DNA of 64,000 nt from Paraglaciecola sp. MB-3u-78 (GCF_002835935.1 NZ_PJCF01000086.1:62001-126000); one strand, 5' to 3'; positions 8,369 through 17,881 are shown, counted from the stretch's first letter. Numbers and translations are program-made. Notes: generated by a model not told the origin, from the sequence alone.

Positions 8369-9020
8369 ATCAATCCTTAGAAAATTTATTCATGACCTCT
8401 CTAATAAAATCATGATTTTAGAAGGTTACATAACACTAGTTAATATAAAACCTGATTTTGACTTAAAGCTGATGATTTCTAAGTTAGAAGAGAATGTTGT
8501 ATCGGTTGTACAGATTTTGGAAAACATGCGGGGATATGTAAAACAGGAGTCCGATGAAACGGCTTTAATCTCCCTGGTCTATAGCAGCAAAGTGAAGGAA
8601 TATATGACTGGCCTTACTCTTGAGTCTGAGCTAGAAAAAATTGAGCTATCTTCCGCTGCAAATAATACACACATCAATGTAACCGGATACTTATTGTATA
8701 TGGATGGCTATTTCATTCAGTACCTTGAAGGTAGCCCTAAGGATGTTGAAACACTCTATTTAAAAATATCCCTCGACCCTCGCCACCATTCGATAACATT
8801 GCTGTCCCACGAAACAATCACAGAAAGATCCTTCAATAAGTGGACTAAACTATACAGAATGAACCTCAATAATCATTCTCAGATCACTGATATTTTGAAG
8901 TCTATTGTAGGTGAAAAACAACGATTATTATCTAAAACAGAATCACTGGCGCTAATTAACTTTGTCGCTTTGATAAATAAAAACAACCCGCCAAACTTTG
9001 AAGGCCGTAATACAGTATGA
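8358..9020 (+). CDS. BLUF blue-light sensor with N-terminal DHp-like helices
   Basis: 220 residues, cytoplasmic. Residues about 68-170 match a BLUF domain, which binds FAD and senses blue light. The flavin-site residues are present: Tyr75 (SLVYSS), Asn103 (ANNTHINVTGYLLY), Gln121 (GYFIQYLEG) and Trp162 (FNKWTK). The position two after this Trp, often Met in the family, is Lys164. Residues 1-60 form a helix pair headed by His12 in RKFIHDLSNKIMILEGYI, resembling the HDxxN phosphoacceptor helix of histidine kinases, but no ATPase domain exists. A GGAG site precedes the ATG. The gene overlaps its neighbours by 11 and 4 bases, so light sensing is coupled to the DHp-receiver and receiver-EAL proteins. 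Confidence 0.9.
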   Translation: MSDKSILRKFIHDLSNKIMILEGYITLVNIKPDFDLKLMISKLEENVVSVVQILENMRGYVKQESDETALISLVYSSKVKEYMTGLTLESELEKIELSSAANNTHINVTGYLLYMDGYFIQYLEGSPKDVETLYLKISLDPRHHSITLLSHETITERSFNKWTKLYRMNLNNHSQITDILKSIVGEKQRLLSKTESLALINFVALINKNNPPNFEGRNTV

Positions 9021-10231
9021 ATATTAAAAGTATTTATATTATTGACGATGAGCCTGATTTATCAGAGCTCATCTCCCAGTTTGCTATGACACACAAAATC
9101 AAAACACATGCAGCTAGTGCTTGGAACAACGTTTGCCTAAAAAAACTGCAAGAAACTGATTTCATTTTACTCGACCTAAACCTTCCTGATTTAGATGGCC
9201 TGGATATTTTAGAACAACTCAAAAAAAACAAGGTAACTGTGCCTATCGTTTTTTGCTCTGGGCAGGATGATAATGTTGTCGATACGGCAGCAGATCTGCT
9301 TAAAGCACATGGTTTAAATTATGCTGGGAAAATATTAAAACCTTTTTCTTTTGCTGACTTTACTAAACTATTAGTTACATTAAATAAAAGGGACGTAACT
9401 AAGGACTTGGTTGCCCCTGAAAGCTCAATTTCCGAAACACCTTTAGATGTACTCGACAAAAAACAGTTACAAAATGCCATTGCAAATAACTATTTTTGTG
9501 TTGTTTTTCAACCTCAGTTCAACTCACAGAATCATCAGTTATGTGGAATAGAATGCCTAGCTCGTTTAGACATACCGGGTAAAGAACGGATCATGCCAGA
9601 TTCGTTTATTCCAGCACTTATTGCCCATGATCTCATTGACGACTTCACATTCAATATTATTAAATATGGCTTAAACGTATTAAATGACTTACCCCTTCCC
9701 AGCGATATAAAAATTGCGTTTAATATTTCTAGAACCTCTTTAACCAATGAGTTCATCACTAAGCTTTGTGATTGCTTTAAACCATTTCGATTTAATGCAT
9801 CTGACTTAGTTTGGGAAATAACTGAAACGGCTGCATTAGAGATAAGAAAAACCACAAAAAAATTGATGACTAAGCTACGATTAAACGGTTTTAATCTATC
9901 ACTGGACGATTTCGGAACGGGTTATTCAACACTCCAAGAGATAGATGCACTGCCATTTAATGAGGTTAAAATAGATAAACAGTTTATTCACTCCATGCAT
10001 GATAAAAAAACCTCTATGGCAATAGTATTGGCAACCATTCAGTTGGCCAAGTTACTTGATTTTAGAGTAGTAGCAGAAGGGGTAGAAACACTGCAACAGG
10101 TTGAGACGCTTAAGTTACTTAACTGTGAAGTTTCCCAAGGTTATTTTTATTCACGTCCTCTAGATAGCTTAGATTTTGAGTCTTTTATACATATAAATAA
10201 TAATCAACAGCAGGAAATGGTCTCCCTCTAG
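9017..10231 (+). CDS. Receiver-EAL cyclic-di-GMP phosphodiesterase
   Basis: 404 residues. The N-terminal receiver (1-120) has IYIIDDEPDL, phosphoacceptor Asp53 in LLDLNLPDLDG, a Ser/Thr position in VFCSGQDD and Lys in GKILKPFS. The EAL domain (about 155-395) hydrolyses cyclic-di-GMP. Its signature is ECLARLD instead of EALxR, with the catalytic Glu kept, and the other key sites are present: FNISRTSL, WEITETAAL, SLDDFGTGYSTL, VKIDKQFI, VVAEGVET and SQGYFYSRPL. It is therefore probably active and controlled by phosphorylation. The ATGA overlap with the BLUF gene points to coupled translation and a light-controlled output. Confidence 0.92.
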   Translation: MNIKSIYIIDDEPDLSELISQFAMTHKIKTHAASAWNNVCLKKLQETDFILLDLNLPDLDGLDILEQLKKNKVTVPIVFCSGQDDNVVDTAADLLKAHGLNYAGKILKPFSFADFTKLLVTLNKRDVTKDLVAPESSISETPLDVLDKKQLQNAIANNYFCVVFQPQFNSQNHQLCGIECLARLDIPGKERIMPDSFIPALIAHDLIDDFTFNIIKYGLNVLNDLPLPSDIKIAFNISRTSLTNEFITKLCDCFKPFRFNASDLVWEITETAALEIRKTTKKLMTKLRLNGFNLSLDDFGTGYSTLQEIDALPFNEVKIDKQFIHSMHDKKTSMAIVLATIQLAKLLDFRVVAEGVETLQQVETLKLLNCEVSQGYFYSRPLDSLDFESFIHINNNQQQEMVSL

Positions 10232-10315
10232 ATGTTTCTAAACTAGAGTGTTTGTGTGGCTATTTGAATAGGAGACGTTGAATCCAAGTTTCAATTAAGA
10301 ATACCATTCACTATA

Positions 10316-11269
10316 TCACTCAGTTGTTCGACCTTTGCTTTGCAGCTCGCTTAATTTAGCTGAATAAACACACCCGCGACCATTCTTTTTTGCCACACTT
10401 AACGCTTTGTCTGCGCTGGCCAACAATAATTCAGGGCTATTCTCAATTGAGGGTAATAAAGCGTAGCAGCCAATGGATAGAGTCACCATTTCGCGCTCAG
10501 CACTAGGGGCATGTGGGAACGCATGATTGGCAATATTTTTGAGTATATTTTCACCTATTTGGTTGGCACCTATTAGATCGGTATCTGGTAGCAAAATAAC
10601 AAACTGGTGCTCTGTATAACGAGCAATAAAATCGGCAGTACGTCGAATCGAACCATGCAAAATACTGGCAATTTTTTTTATGCAATCATCACCCTGTGTG
10701 TGTCCAAAATGGTTGACATAAGGTTTGAATTCATCTATTTCAAGCATTAAAAGCGCCAGTGACAGTTTATTACGCTTGGCACGCAGCCATTCTACTGCAA
10801 GCTTTTCGTCTAATGCTCTAGGATTATATAAACCCGTTATACTGTCAATAAAGGTAAGGGATTGCAGCCTATCGATAGCTTGTTTATGAGCGATATGGGC
10901 TTTGGTTCTAACCGCAACAATGCGTGGGTTTACCGGTTTATGCATAAAATCTGTCGCGCCATAATCAAATATCTTTTGCTCGAAATCGGCCTCATTATGA
11001 CTGGTGATAAATAGTATCGGAATATTGGCCGTTACTTCGTTTGCTTTTAGCTCACGGCAAACCTCAAAACCACTCATACCAGGCATTTCAATATCAAGTA
11101 GAATAATATCAGGCATCTCACTTTCGGCAAGTTTCAAAGCACTACAACCCGAAGTAGCGAATACAATCCGTCCTACTCCAAGAAGCGCTTTACTGGTTGC
11201 CATAATGAACGAAGGATCATCATCAACAATTAAGATGGTGGCAGAATTAAAATCACTTGATAATGTCAT
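10316..11269 (-). CDS. Receiver-GGDEF protein with degenerate active site and intact I-site
   Basis: 317 residues. The receiver (1-125) has ILIVDDDPS, phosphoacceptor Asp59 in ILLDIEMPGMSG, Thr in LFITSHNE and Lys in DFMHKPVN. The C-terminal half has the GGDEF fold (DSITGLYNPRALDEKL, then FGHTQGDDCIKKIA), but the GGDEF active-site loop reads RYTEHQF, so cyclase activity is unlikely. The inhibitory-site pattern RxxD (RTAD) is present five residues before that loop, so it may bind cyclic-di-GMP as an effector (inference). The ATG at 11269 is preferred over an upstream GTG (11278): it forms an ATGA overlap with the hybrid kinase stop and has AGGGAG 8 bases upstream. Confidence 0.88.
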   Translation of the reverse strand: MTLSSDFNSATILIVDDDPSFIMATSKALLGVGRIVFATSGCSALKLAESEMPDIILLDIEMPGMSGFEVCRELKANEVTANIPILFITSHNEADFEQKIFDYGATDFMHKPVNPRIVAVRTKAHIAHKQAIDRLQSLTFIDSITGLYNPRALDEKLAVEWLRAKRNKLSLALLMLEIDEFKPYVNHFGHTQGDDCIKKIASILHGSIRRTADFIARYTEHQFVILLPDTDLIGANQIGENILKNIANHAFPHAPSAEREMVTLSIGCYALLPSIENSPELLLASADKALSVAKKNGRGCVYSAKLSELQSKGRTTE

Positions 11270-14200
11270 TGAACGCACTCCCTATTGATATTTTGAGATG
11301 AAGTAAGCAATGTTAAAGCTTGTTGAAAATGCAGGTCTTCTAACATAGATTCAAATTCCTCAAAGACTTTATTACCTAACATAAAGCGTAAATTTACTGA
11401 ATATTGCTCTACTGTGTCCAGCGCCGATAACTCTTGTTTTTCTAAGGCAATAAATAGCGTCTCTAATTGCTTTTGATCCAGAGGTGTTGCATTTTCAATC
11501 GCAATTTGATCATGTTTTTTTCGTACATTTTGCTGTTGTGATAGAAACTCAGCACTGTTAATCCGTAAATTAATGAGGTTTTTTGCTACCTTTACTAATA
11601 ATGGATTTATTTCACTGGCGTTGTTGCGCAAAGCTATCTCAGCTTCCCCTGCAACTTGATATAATTCCTGAGCACCGATAAGACCGGCACTGCCACGCAA
11701 TTTATGTATGTGTGCTGCCATGGCCAACCTTTCAGACTCATCTAGGTTTTTTGTTGAATGACCGTCTTTAAGGGTTTCCAAATGTTGAAATTCATTAAAT
11801 AGACGTTCAAGAATTGTCACAAACAACACCAAATCACCATTCAGTAAATCAGTATTGTTGGTCATGCCTTCTATATTTGGCCAACTATCACCGATGACTT
11901 CACTGTCTGTGGCGAGACTTTCAAAATTAATAATACGATGTCGATAACACTCAACCAGTTTTCGCAAAGTGTTGATTAATTTTGAAGGCTCAATAGGTTT
12001 AGTTAAAAAGGCATTCATACCTGAAGCGATTCCGCGTTTTCTTTCTTCCACTAAAGTGCCTGCAGTTAGCGCAACTACGGGTAATGTTTTGAGCCCAAGC
12101 TCTTCTCGAATATGCTGTGTCGTTTCCAGACCATCCATTTCTGGCATCTGCACATCCATCAATACAATATCAAACACATCCGGGCTTAAACGTAATTGTC
12201 TCAGAGCTGCTTTACCACTGCTTAATGTGGTCACCTTGGCACCATTTCGAATCAGTATTTGTCCAACCACTTCAAGATTTATGTCACTGTCATCTACTAC
12301 TAATACATTTACCCCTGGTAACCATCTGGCTTTCAGTGCCTCGGTTCGAGTGGCTTCAAGTACTCGTTGAGAATCGTCGGTATGTTTGACAACCGCATCA
12401 TTGACAGCATTAAACAACTGCGCCCCACTTATGGGTTTATATAATATTTTGTCAATCAATTGACCCGTATCTAATGCGGCAATATGCGCCTTTTCATAGG
12501 CTGAAACGACTAACACAGCGGGTAACTTTTTGTTTCCAAGATATGTGTTTAACTTAGACACAGCCTCTAGCCCATCCATTTCTGGCATATGCCAGTCAAT
12601 CATTAGGACATCAGGTAACTTGCGCCCAGACTCAACCAGCGCAATCATCTCTTCAACAAGCACTACACCTGAACTGACACTCCTGACATGCCAACCTAAC
12701 GCTTTAGCATAATCTTCAATCTGTTGACGGTCGATATCATCATCATCTACAACCCAGACGTACAGTGTATTTATACTAGAGTCTAAGGCATGTAGGTCTT
12801 CTTGATTGAGTACTTCAATAGGTAGTGTTAGCCAAAACTGACTGCCTTCATCAGGAATGCTATTGACACCGAGTTCACCCTGTAACAAATCGACCATACT
12901 GCTGACGATTGACAAACCCAAACCGGTTCCACCAAAATGCCTACTAGTACTAGAGTCCGCTTGGCTAAATGGCTGAAAAATACTTTTTTGTATTTCTTTA
13001 CTGACACCAATTCCAGTGTCTGCCACTTCGAAGTAGACCTTAACCCTGTGTTCGGAAAGTGAATGGGATTCGACCACTTTAGCACTAAGCACTATAGTGC
13101 CATGACGTGTAAACTTAATCGCATTGCCAATCAGGTTGGTTAATATTTGACGTAACATTTTGCTGTCAGTATTTATGCAGTCAGGTAAAGTATGGCCGAG
13201 TTGAAGATTAAGTTGTAATCCCTTTAATGCTGCTTGCTCAGAAAATGCACTTTGCAGCTCTTCGAGTAACTCATGGAGCAGACAAGGCTCCTCATTGAGT
13301 TCCATTTCATTTGCTTCGATTTTGGCTAAGTCTAAAACGTCATTGACAATACCTAGTAAGGAGCGCCCAGAAAGTTGCACTTTATCCACTAGATTACGCT
13401 GTGCATCATCTAATTGTGAATCCCCAAGTAGGTATGAGAGTCCAATAATGGCGTTGAGTGGCGTACGGATTTCATGACTCATATTGGCTAAAAAAGCACT
13501 TTTCGCCAAATTGGCTCTTTTCGCTGCATCGGTTGCGTCACGCAATGAACTTTCGATACTTAGCCTTTGTGAAATATTGCGCACCGATGCGGCGACTAAT
13601 AACCTATCATCAAGCTGTACTTCGCTAAGACTGACCTCAACGGGGAACAATGCTCCATCCGAATAACGACCATAAAGTTTCTCTCCATTGTCAATTAGCC
13701 AATCTATCGGATTCTTAACAATTTTTTTCACATGAGCATCATGATTTGCGGCGACATTTTGCGGGACAAGCATATTGATATTCTTGCCCATCATATATTT
13801 ACGGTCATAACCAAATAAGTGTTCAACTTGTGAATTTACAAGCTCTACCACGCCCTTTGAATCAGTAAATATCATGGCTTCAGGAGATAACTCGGTGAGC
13901 CTTTTAAACATACTATCTTTGCCACGCTGAGTCTCTAATTCTAGCTCAGCCTGTGTGGCAATTATCTTGCGCTGATTGGCCACCCAGAATAAATAAACCA
14001 CAATCACACTTAAAAATGTTAAGCCGAGTAATGGTAAAAAGAGGTATAAAAGTGCTAACTCTACTTTTTCATATACCTTTGATGTGAATAACGTCACCTT
14101 AAATGTTGATTTTCCACTTTTGGATGCACTTTCGGCTGACAAAATAGTGCCTGAAGGCCCTTCCCAGGTTTTAATATTTCTATTTTTCAAACCGAAAGGT

Positions 14201-16062
14201 GACCGAACAAGGGTGAATTCATTGTCCCATTGATAAGTCTCATTGAAGTCAGAACGGAAGGTTTTTGCCAAATCTGGATGAAATACATAATCACCACTGT
14301 GATTAATGACATAAATAACATGTTCAGGTTTTGCCAATTCAGCCAATTCAGTGAAGATGGATTTAGCATCAACATTGATAATGATTATGCCAAAGGGTGA
14401 AAAATTCTCATTAAAAACGGGAGTAGCGTAACGCAATGTCGGTCTTATAGGCGTTTCGATGACATCATTTTCCACATTGAGTTCAAGGTCAGAGACCCAA
14501 ATATCTCCTTGGTTCAATGCAAGTGTTTCTTGCAAATAGGAACTATCGCTCTTGTATTGCAACTGTGCTTCGGGAACAACAAAAATACCGTTTTCTGTGC
14601 GCTCTATACGGATCAATTCTCGACCACTGGGATTAGCTCTAATTAGACGCAATTGATACACATCGGGAGACGAAACCATATAGGCTTTAAATACTTCGGC
14701 TAATTGTCCTTTCCAAGCATCGAGGGATAAAAGTGATGTTGGCTTTATTCCCGTATTCGAAGCCCGCACAATGCCTCTAACGGCTGGGGTGGATTGCAAT
14801 AAGGTTAAGTTTTCATCATAGCTTTCATGCTCTCGCTCCATAATTTTCAGACTATGTTGTAGATTTTCTGTGAGATTGGCACTGGTTGATTTAAACTCTT
14901 GTTGCAAATATGACAGAGCACTGGCACCGAACAAAAACACTATTAATATGACGTAGGCTTGAATCAACCTTTTAAAAAAAAGGCTGCTTAAAAAGTAGCG
15001 AATGCCTATGGCTTTAGTCTTGTTTTTAGCTAGCTGGTCACTGTCGCGTTTGATTAAACTTATGGATAATAATAAAGCGACAATACTTGTGCTTATTAGA
15101 CAAATAGTGGCTACCCAAACTGGTGACCATAAGCCCAGAGCTGCAGACATCTCAGTTAAAGAATGACTCTCTAACAGCCAATTACGTCCCATAAAGTGTA
15201 TATCGCGTGTATCACTAAAGGTGGTATATTCGCTCAACACGTCTATAGAATGGGTTGCAAAAAAAGGCTTGTTTTCGGTTTTATCAGTCAACACAACAGA
15301 CATTTCTCGCAGCACCGGCCCCAAATCAGCCAGTACTTTATCCACCACTAGCGGCGCATATGCCCATCCTAACGTGGCTTTTTCTCTTGCATCTGGGGTG
15401 CTCAGGTGCAGTGCTGGATCATAAATAGGTAACAGGGTTAAAAATCCACTCCCCTTCTTTCCTTCTGCTTGCACTAAAGTGATGGGGGCAGTGAGTCTAA
15501 ACTTGCCATCACGGGCCGCAGCAAGCGCCGCATTACGCCGATTTGTTTCAGAGCCAATATCAAGACCTGTTGCACCCTGATTATCTTTTTCGGGGTAAAT
15601 ATACTGAATAATAAAACGATTTTGTTGATGTGCAGTAAGCGTTCTTATAGCAAAGTTTGGTCTTCCATCTGCACGTGCATTGGCAATAAACTTGGCTTCA
15701 TAAGAAGGGCTGACATTACGTATAAGGCCAAAGCCAAGTGCCCCAGGGAATTCGCTTTTTAAATCACGAGAATTAATGTACCGTTCAAAATTTGAGCGTT
15801 TTATTTGATTGATATCTGCGGCTAACATAGCCCCACGAATACTTAGCAAACCATACTCGTATAGCTCAAAACGTTTTATGATAAGTTGTTCAACTGAGTC
15901 GGTTAATTGCTCCACACGGGACTGCATGGCAGCTGTATTTTGTTGATGTATAAACCATGTTGTTAAAATGGTGACTATGATGCCGATAAACCACACAGTC
16001 AACATAGGTAATTTTACTGACCAATTAAAATTTTTGAATACCTTTTGTGGTGTACTTATCAT
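11266..16062 (-). CDS. CHASE/Cache/PAS hybrid sensor histidine kinase with two receivers and Hpt
   Basis: A very large 1598-residue membrane kinase. In order: transmembrane helix (about 19-38), periplasmic CHASE domain (about 70-300), two transmembrane segments (about 311-335, 365-390), a second Cache-like periplasmic domain (about 400-660), a transmembrane segment near 680-700, PAS (about 710-840), dimerisation domain with phosphoacceptor His near 862 (NMSHEIRTPLNAIIGLSYLL), ATPase (LIGNAIKFT, ADTGIGV, GGTGLGLSIV), receiver 1 (Asp near 1154, MIDWHMPEMDG), receiver 2 (near 1300, LMDVQMPEMDG) and Hpt (His near 1452, HIHKLRGSAGL). It forms an internal His-Asp-His relay. Two stacked periplasmic sensors suggest two ligands. 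It overlaps the receiver-GGDEF gene downstream, a likely phosphorelay target. Confidence 0.93.
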   Translation of the reverse strand: MISTPQKVFKNFNWSVKLPMLTVWFIGIIVTILTTWFIHQQNTAAMQSRVEQLTDSVEQLIIKRFELYEYGLLSIRGAMLAADINQIKRSNFERYINSRDLKSEFPGALGFGLIRNVSPSYEAKFIANARADGRPNFAIRTLTAHQQNRFIIQYIYPEKDNQGATGLDIGSETNRRNAALAAARDGKFRLTAPITLVQAEGKKGSGFLTLLPIYDPALHLSTPDAREKATLGWAYAPLVVDKVLADLGPVLREMSVVLTDKTENKPFFATHSIDVLSEYTTFSDTRDIHFMGRNWLLESHSLTEMSAALGLWSPVWVATICLISTSIVALLLSISLIKRDSDQLAKNKTKAIGIRYFLSSLFFKRLIQAYVILIVFLFGASALSYLQQEFKSTSANLTENLQHSLKIMEREHESYDENLTLLQSTPAVRGIVRASNTGIKPTSLLSLDAWKGQLAEVFKAYMVSSPDVYQLRLIRANPSGRELIRIERTENGIFVVPEAQLQYKSDSSYLQETLALNQGDIWVSDLELNVENDVIETPIRPTLRYATPVFNENFSPFGIIIINVDAKSIFTELAELAKPEHVIYVINHSGDYVFHPDLAKTFRSDFNETYQWDNEFTLVRSPFGLKNRNIKTWEGPSGTILSAESASKSGKSTFKVTLFTSKVYEKVELALLYLFLPLLGLTFLSVIVVYLFWVANQRKIIATQAELELETQRGKDSMFKRLTELSPEAMIFTDSKGVVELVNSQVEHLFGYDRKYMMGKNINMLVPQNVAANHDAHVKKIVKNPIDWLIDNGEKLYGRYSDGALFPVEVSLSEVQLDDRLLVAASVRNISQRLSIESSLRDATDAAKRANLAKSAFLANMSHEIRTPLNAIIGLSYLLGDSQLDDAQRNLVDKVQLSGRSLLGIVNDVLDLAKIEANEMELNEEPCLLHELLEELQSAFSEQAALKGLQLNLQLGHTLPDCINTDSKMLRQILTNLIGNAIKFTRHGTIVLSAKVVESHSLSEHRVKVYFEVADTGIGVSKEIQKSIFQPFSQADSSTSRHFGGTGLGLSIVSSMVDLLQGELGVNSIPDEGSQFWLTLPIEVLNQEDLHALDSSINTLYVWVVDDDDIDRQQIEDYAKALGWHVRSVSSGVVLVEEMIALVESGRKLPDVLMIDWHMPEMDGLEAVSKLNTYLGNKKLPAVLVVSAYEKAHIAALDTGQLIDKILYKPISGAQLFNAVNDAVVKHTDDSQRVLEATRTEALKARWLPGVNVLVVDDSDINLEVVGQILIRNGAKVTTLSSGKAALRQLRLSPDVFDIVLMDVQMPEMDGLETTQHIREELGLKTLPVVALTAGTLVEERKRGIASGMNAFLTKPIEPSKLINTLRKLVECYRHRIINFESLATDSEVIGDSWPNIEGMTNNTDLLNGDLVLFVTILERLFNEFQHLETLKDGHSTKNLDESERLAMAAHIHKLRGSAGLIGAQELYQVAGEAEIALRNNASEINPLLVKVAKNLINLRINSAEFLSQQQNVRKKHDQIAIENATPLDQKQLETLFIALEKQELSALDTVEQYSVNLRFMLGNKVFEEFESMLEDLHFQQALTLLTSSQNINRECVQ

Positions 16063-16320
16063 CGAGTGAATTCTACCTCAGGGGCTTACTTGGAAACGTT
16101 TATGTCATAAGCTATCTGTTCAAATAGTCGATGACACCAAGTTAAACTTTATGGAATACAGAATGTTTTACAATCCGTAAAAATACGCATTATGATGAAA
16201 AGATACGTTTTGTTATTAGTCTGAATGGAATGACATATTTTTTCAGTAACGTGAAAAAAAACGCTCAATCAGACCTCTGCTATGCAGATATTCACGAACT
16301 GGTGAGTGGACATGCGCGAC
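16063..16320. other. Gap upstream of the hybrid kinase
   Basis: 258 bases, AT-rich, between the kinase start and the pnt terminator. It should hold the leftward promoter of the kinase, but no clear -10/-35 pair or operator stands out. Short open frames here show no coding character. Confidence 0.5.
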
Positions 16321-16350
16321 AAAAAAATAAACCCGCTAATAAGCGGGTTT
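16321..16350 (-). terminator. Rho-independent terminator of the pnt operon
   Basis: A 9-bp perfect stem (AAACCCGCT at 16329-16337 with AGCGGGTTT at 16342-16350) and a 4-base loop. Read on the minus strand it is followed by ATTTTTTT, so it ends leftward transcription coming from pntB, whose stop is at 16469. The remaining bases up to pntB hold nothing recognisable. Confidence 0.88.
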
Positions 16351-16468
16351 GTTTAACAATGAGTACAATTGGCATGCTGCAGAGGCTTCGTTTATCAGTA
16401 TTTCATTTATCCTTCACATAATACTGACTGGTTTTACCCGCTAGGCATCCACTTTTACTTAGAAATTC

Positions 16469-17875
16469 CTAGTCTGAAAACTGCCTTATGATGCCATTCA
16501 GGGTTTCTTTGGCGTCACCAAATATCATTCGACAGTTAGGTTTGAAAAACAGCGGGTTGTCGATACCGGCAAAACCTGAGGCCATGCCCCGTTTGAGCAC
16601 AAACACGTTTTTCGCCAAATCCGCATTGATCACTGGCATACCGTATATAGGGCTGCCTTTCATTTCTCGGGCTGCTGGATTCACTACATCGTTGGCACCA
16701 ATGACCATGGCTACGTCAAAGTTTTGAATCCGCTTGTTTATTTCGTCCATTTCAAATAACTGCTCATAAGACACGTCAGCTTCAGCTAGTAGTACATTCA
16801 TGTGCCCAGGCATCCGCCCGGCGACAGGATGAATGGCGTAAGCAACTTCAGCGCCGTTGTCTTCTAACAGTTGCTGTAGCTCTTTCATGGCATGTTGCGC
16901 TTGCGCCACTGCCATGCCGTAGCCAGGGATAACTACCACTGATTGCGCCGCTTCGAGCACGTAATACGCATCTTCGGCTGATAGTGGTTTAACTTCCCCC
17001 TCTATCACCATGTCTGTTTTGGTCACTGGCATAAACCCACTAAATAACACATTACTTAAGGAGCGATTCATGGCTTTACACATGATGGTGGTCAGGATAA
17101 TCCCGCTGGCACCTACCAACGAACCGGCCACTATCAGGATGTTGTTATGTAAAGCAAAACCGGCGGCACAAGCCGCTAGCCCAGAGTATGAGTTGAGCAG
17201 TGAAATAACCACCGGCATGTCTGCGCCGCCAATGGGTAGTACCAGCATGATGCCGAATAACAAAGCAAAACCCATAGCCGTATACAACACCACATTAAAG
17301 TCGATGTTTATGCCAGCTAGCATTGTAGGCTGAGCCACAAATAGATAAGCAGAAAAGATAATCGCCAGTACCAGTAGACTATTAAACACCGCCTGACCGA
17401 TGAACGTAATCGAACGACCAGAAATACGCTCACTTAGCTTTGCCCATGCAATCAAACTGCCGGAAAAGGTCACACCACCAATTAACAAGGCCAAAAATGT
17501 CACTATCATAGTGAAAGCGGTAAATTCACTATTAGCCTCAACCGTTGCCCAAGCAACAAACAAACTGGCGAGGCCACCGATACCGTTTAGCAAGGACACC
17601 ATTTCAGGCATGGCAGTCATGGCTATCATCCTAGCGGCAAGCACACCTAATATGCTGCCTGCTAACATAGCAATGGCTATCACCTGAAAGCTAACAATGT
17701 TGTTGTCGAACATAGTGACAACAATCGCAATGAGCATCCCAATGGCAGAAAGCAAGTTACCCTTGCGAGCTGACGAAGGATGGCCTAGCAGCTTTAAACC
17801 AAAAATAAATAAGGCAGCGGCGAGCACATAACTGAAGTTGATCACGAGATCGGTTGTAGTTGTTTCTATCATCAT
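16469..17875 (-). CDS. pntB: NAD(P) transhydrogenase subunit beta
   Basis: 468 residues, normal family length. With the alpha polypeptides it forms the inner-membrane proton-translocating transhydrogenase that reduces NADP+ with NADH at the expense of the proton gradient. The N-terminal 290 residues are a bundle of membrane helices (domain II). The C-terminal 180 residues are the NADP(H)-binding domain III, with VVIPGYGMAVAQAQH, AGRMPGHMNVLLAEADV, VIGANDVVNPAA and KRGMASGFAGIDNPLF. An AGGGAA ribosome site precedes the first of two ATGs. It is the last gene of the leftward pntAA-pntAB-pntB operon, 6 bases after pntAB, and is followed by the hairpin terminator. Confidence 0.97.
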   Translation of the reverse strand: MMIETTTTDLVINFSYVLAAALFIFGLKLLGHPSSARKGNLLSAIGMLIAIVVTMFDNNIVSFQVIAIAMLAGSILGVLAARMIAMTAMPEMVSLLNGIGGLASLFVAWATVEANSEFTAFTMIVTFLALLIGGVTFSGSLIAWAKLSERISGRSITFIGQAVFNSLLVLAIIFSAYLFVAQPTMLAGINIDFNVVLYTAMGFALLFGIMLVLPIGGADMPVVISLLNSYSGLAACAAGFALHNNILIVAGSLVGASGIILTTIMCKAMNRSLSNVLFSGFMPVTKTDMVIEGEVKPLSAEDAYYVLEAAQSVVVIPGYGMAVAQAQHAMKELQQLLEDNGAEVAYAIHPVAGRMPGHMNVLLAEADVSYEQLFEMDEINKRIQNFDVAMVIGANDVVNPAAREMKGSPIYGMPVINADLAKNVFVLKRGMASGFAGIDNPLFFKPNCRMIFGDAKETLNGIIRQFSD

Positions 17876-17881
17876 AGTTCC

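Noticed and set aside
10226-10248. CTCTAG/CTAGAG inverted pair after the receiver-EAL gene as a terminator
   Set aside because: Only a 6-bp AT-rich stem with an 11-base loop and no T-run; not convincing.
10501-10700. Active diguanylate cyclase in the receiver-GGDEF protein
   Set aside because: The catalytic loop reads TEHQF instead of GGDEF/GGEEF, so activity is not supported.
16230-16421. 63-codon open frame upstream of the hybrid kinase
   Set aside because: It spans the pnt terminator hairpin, lacks a ribosome site and has no protein-like pattern.
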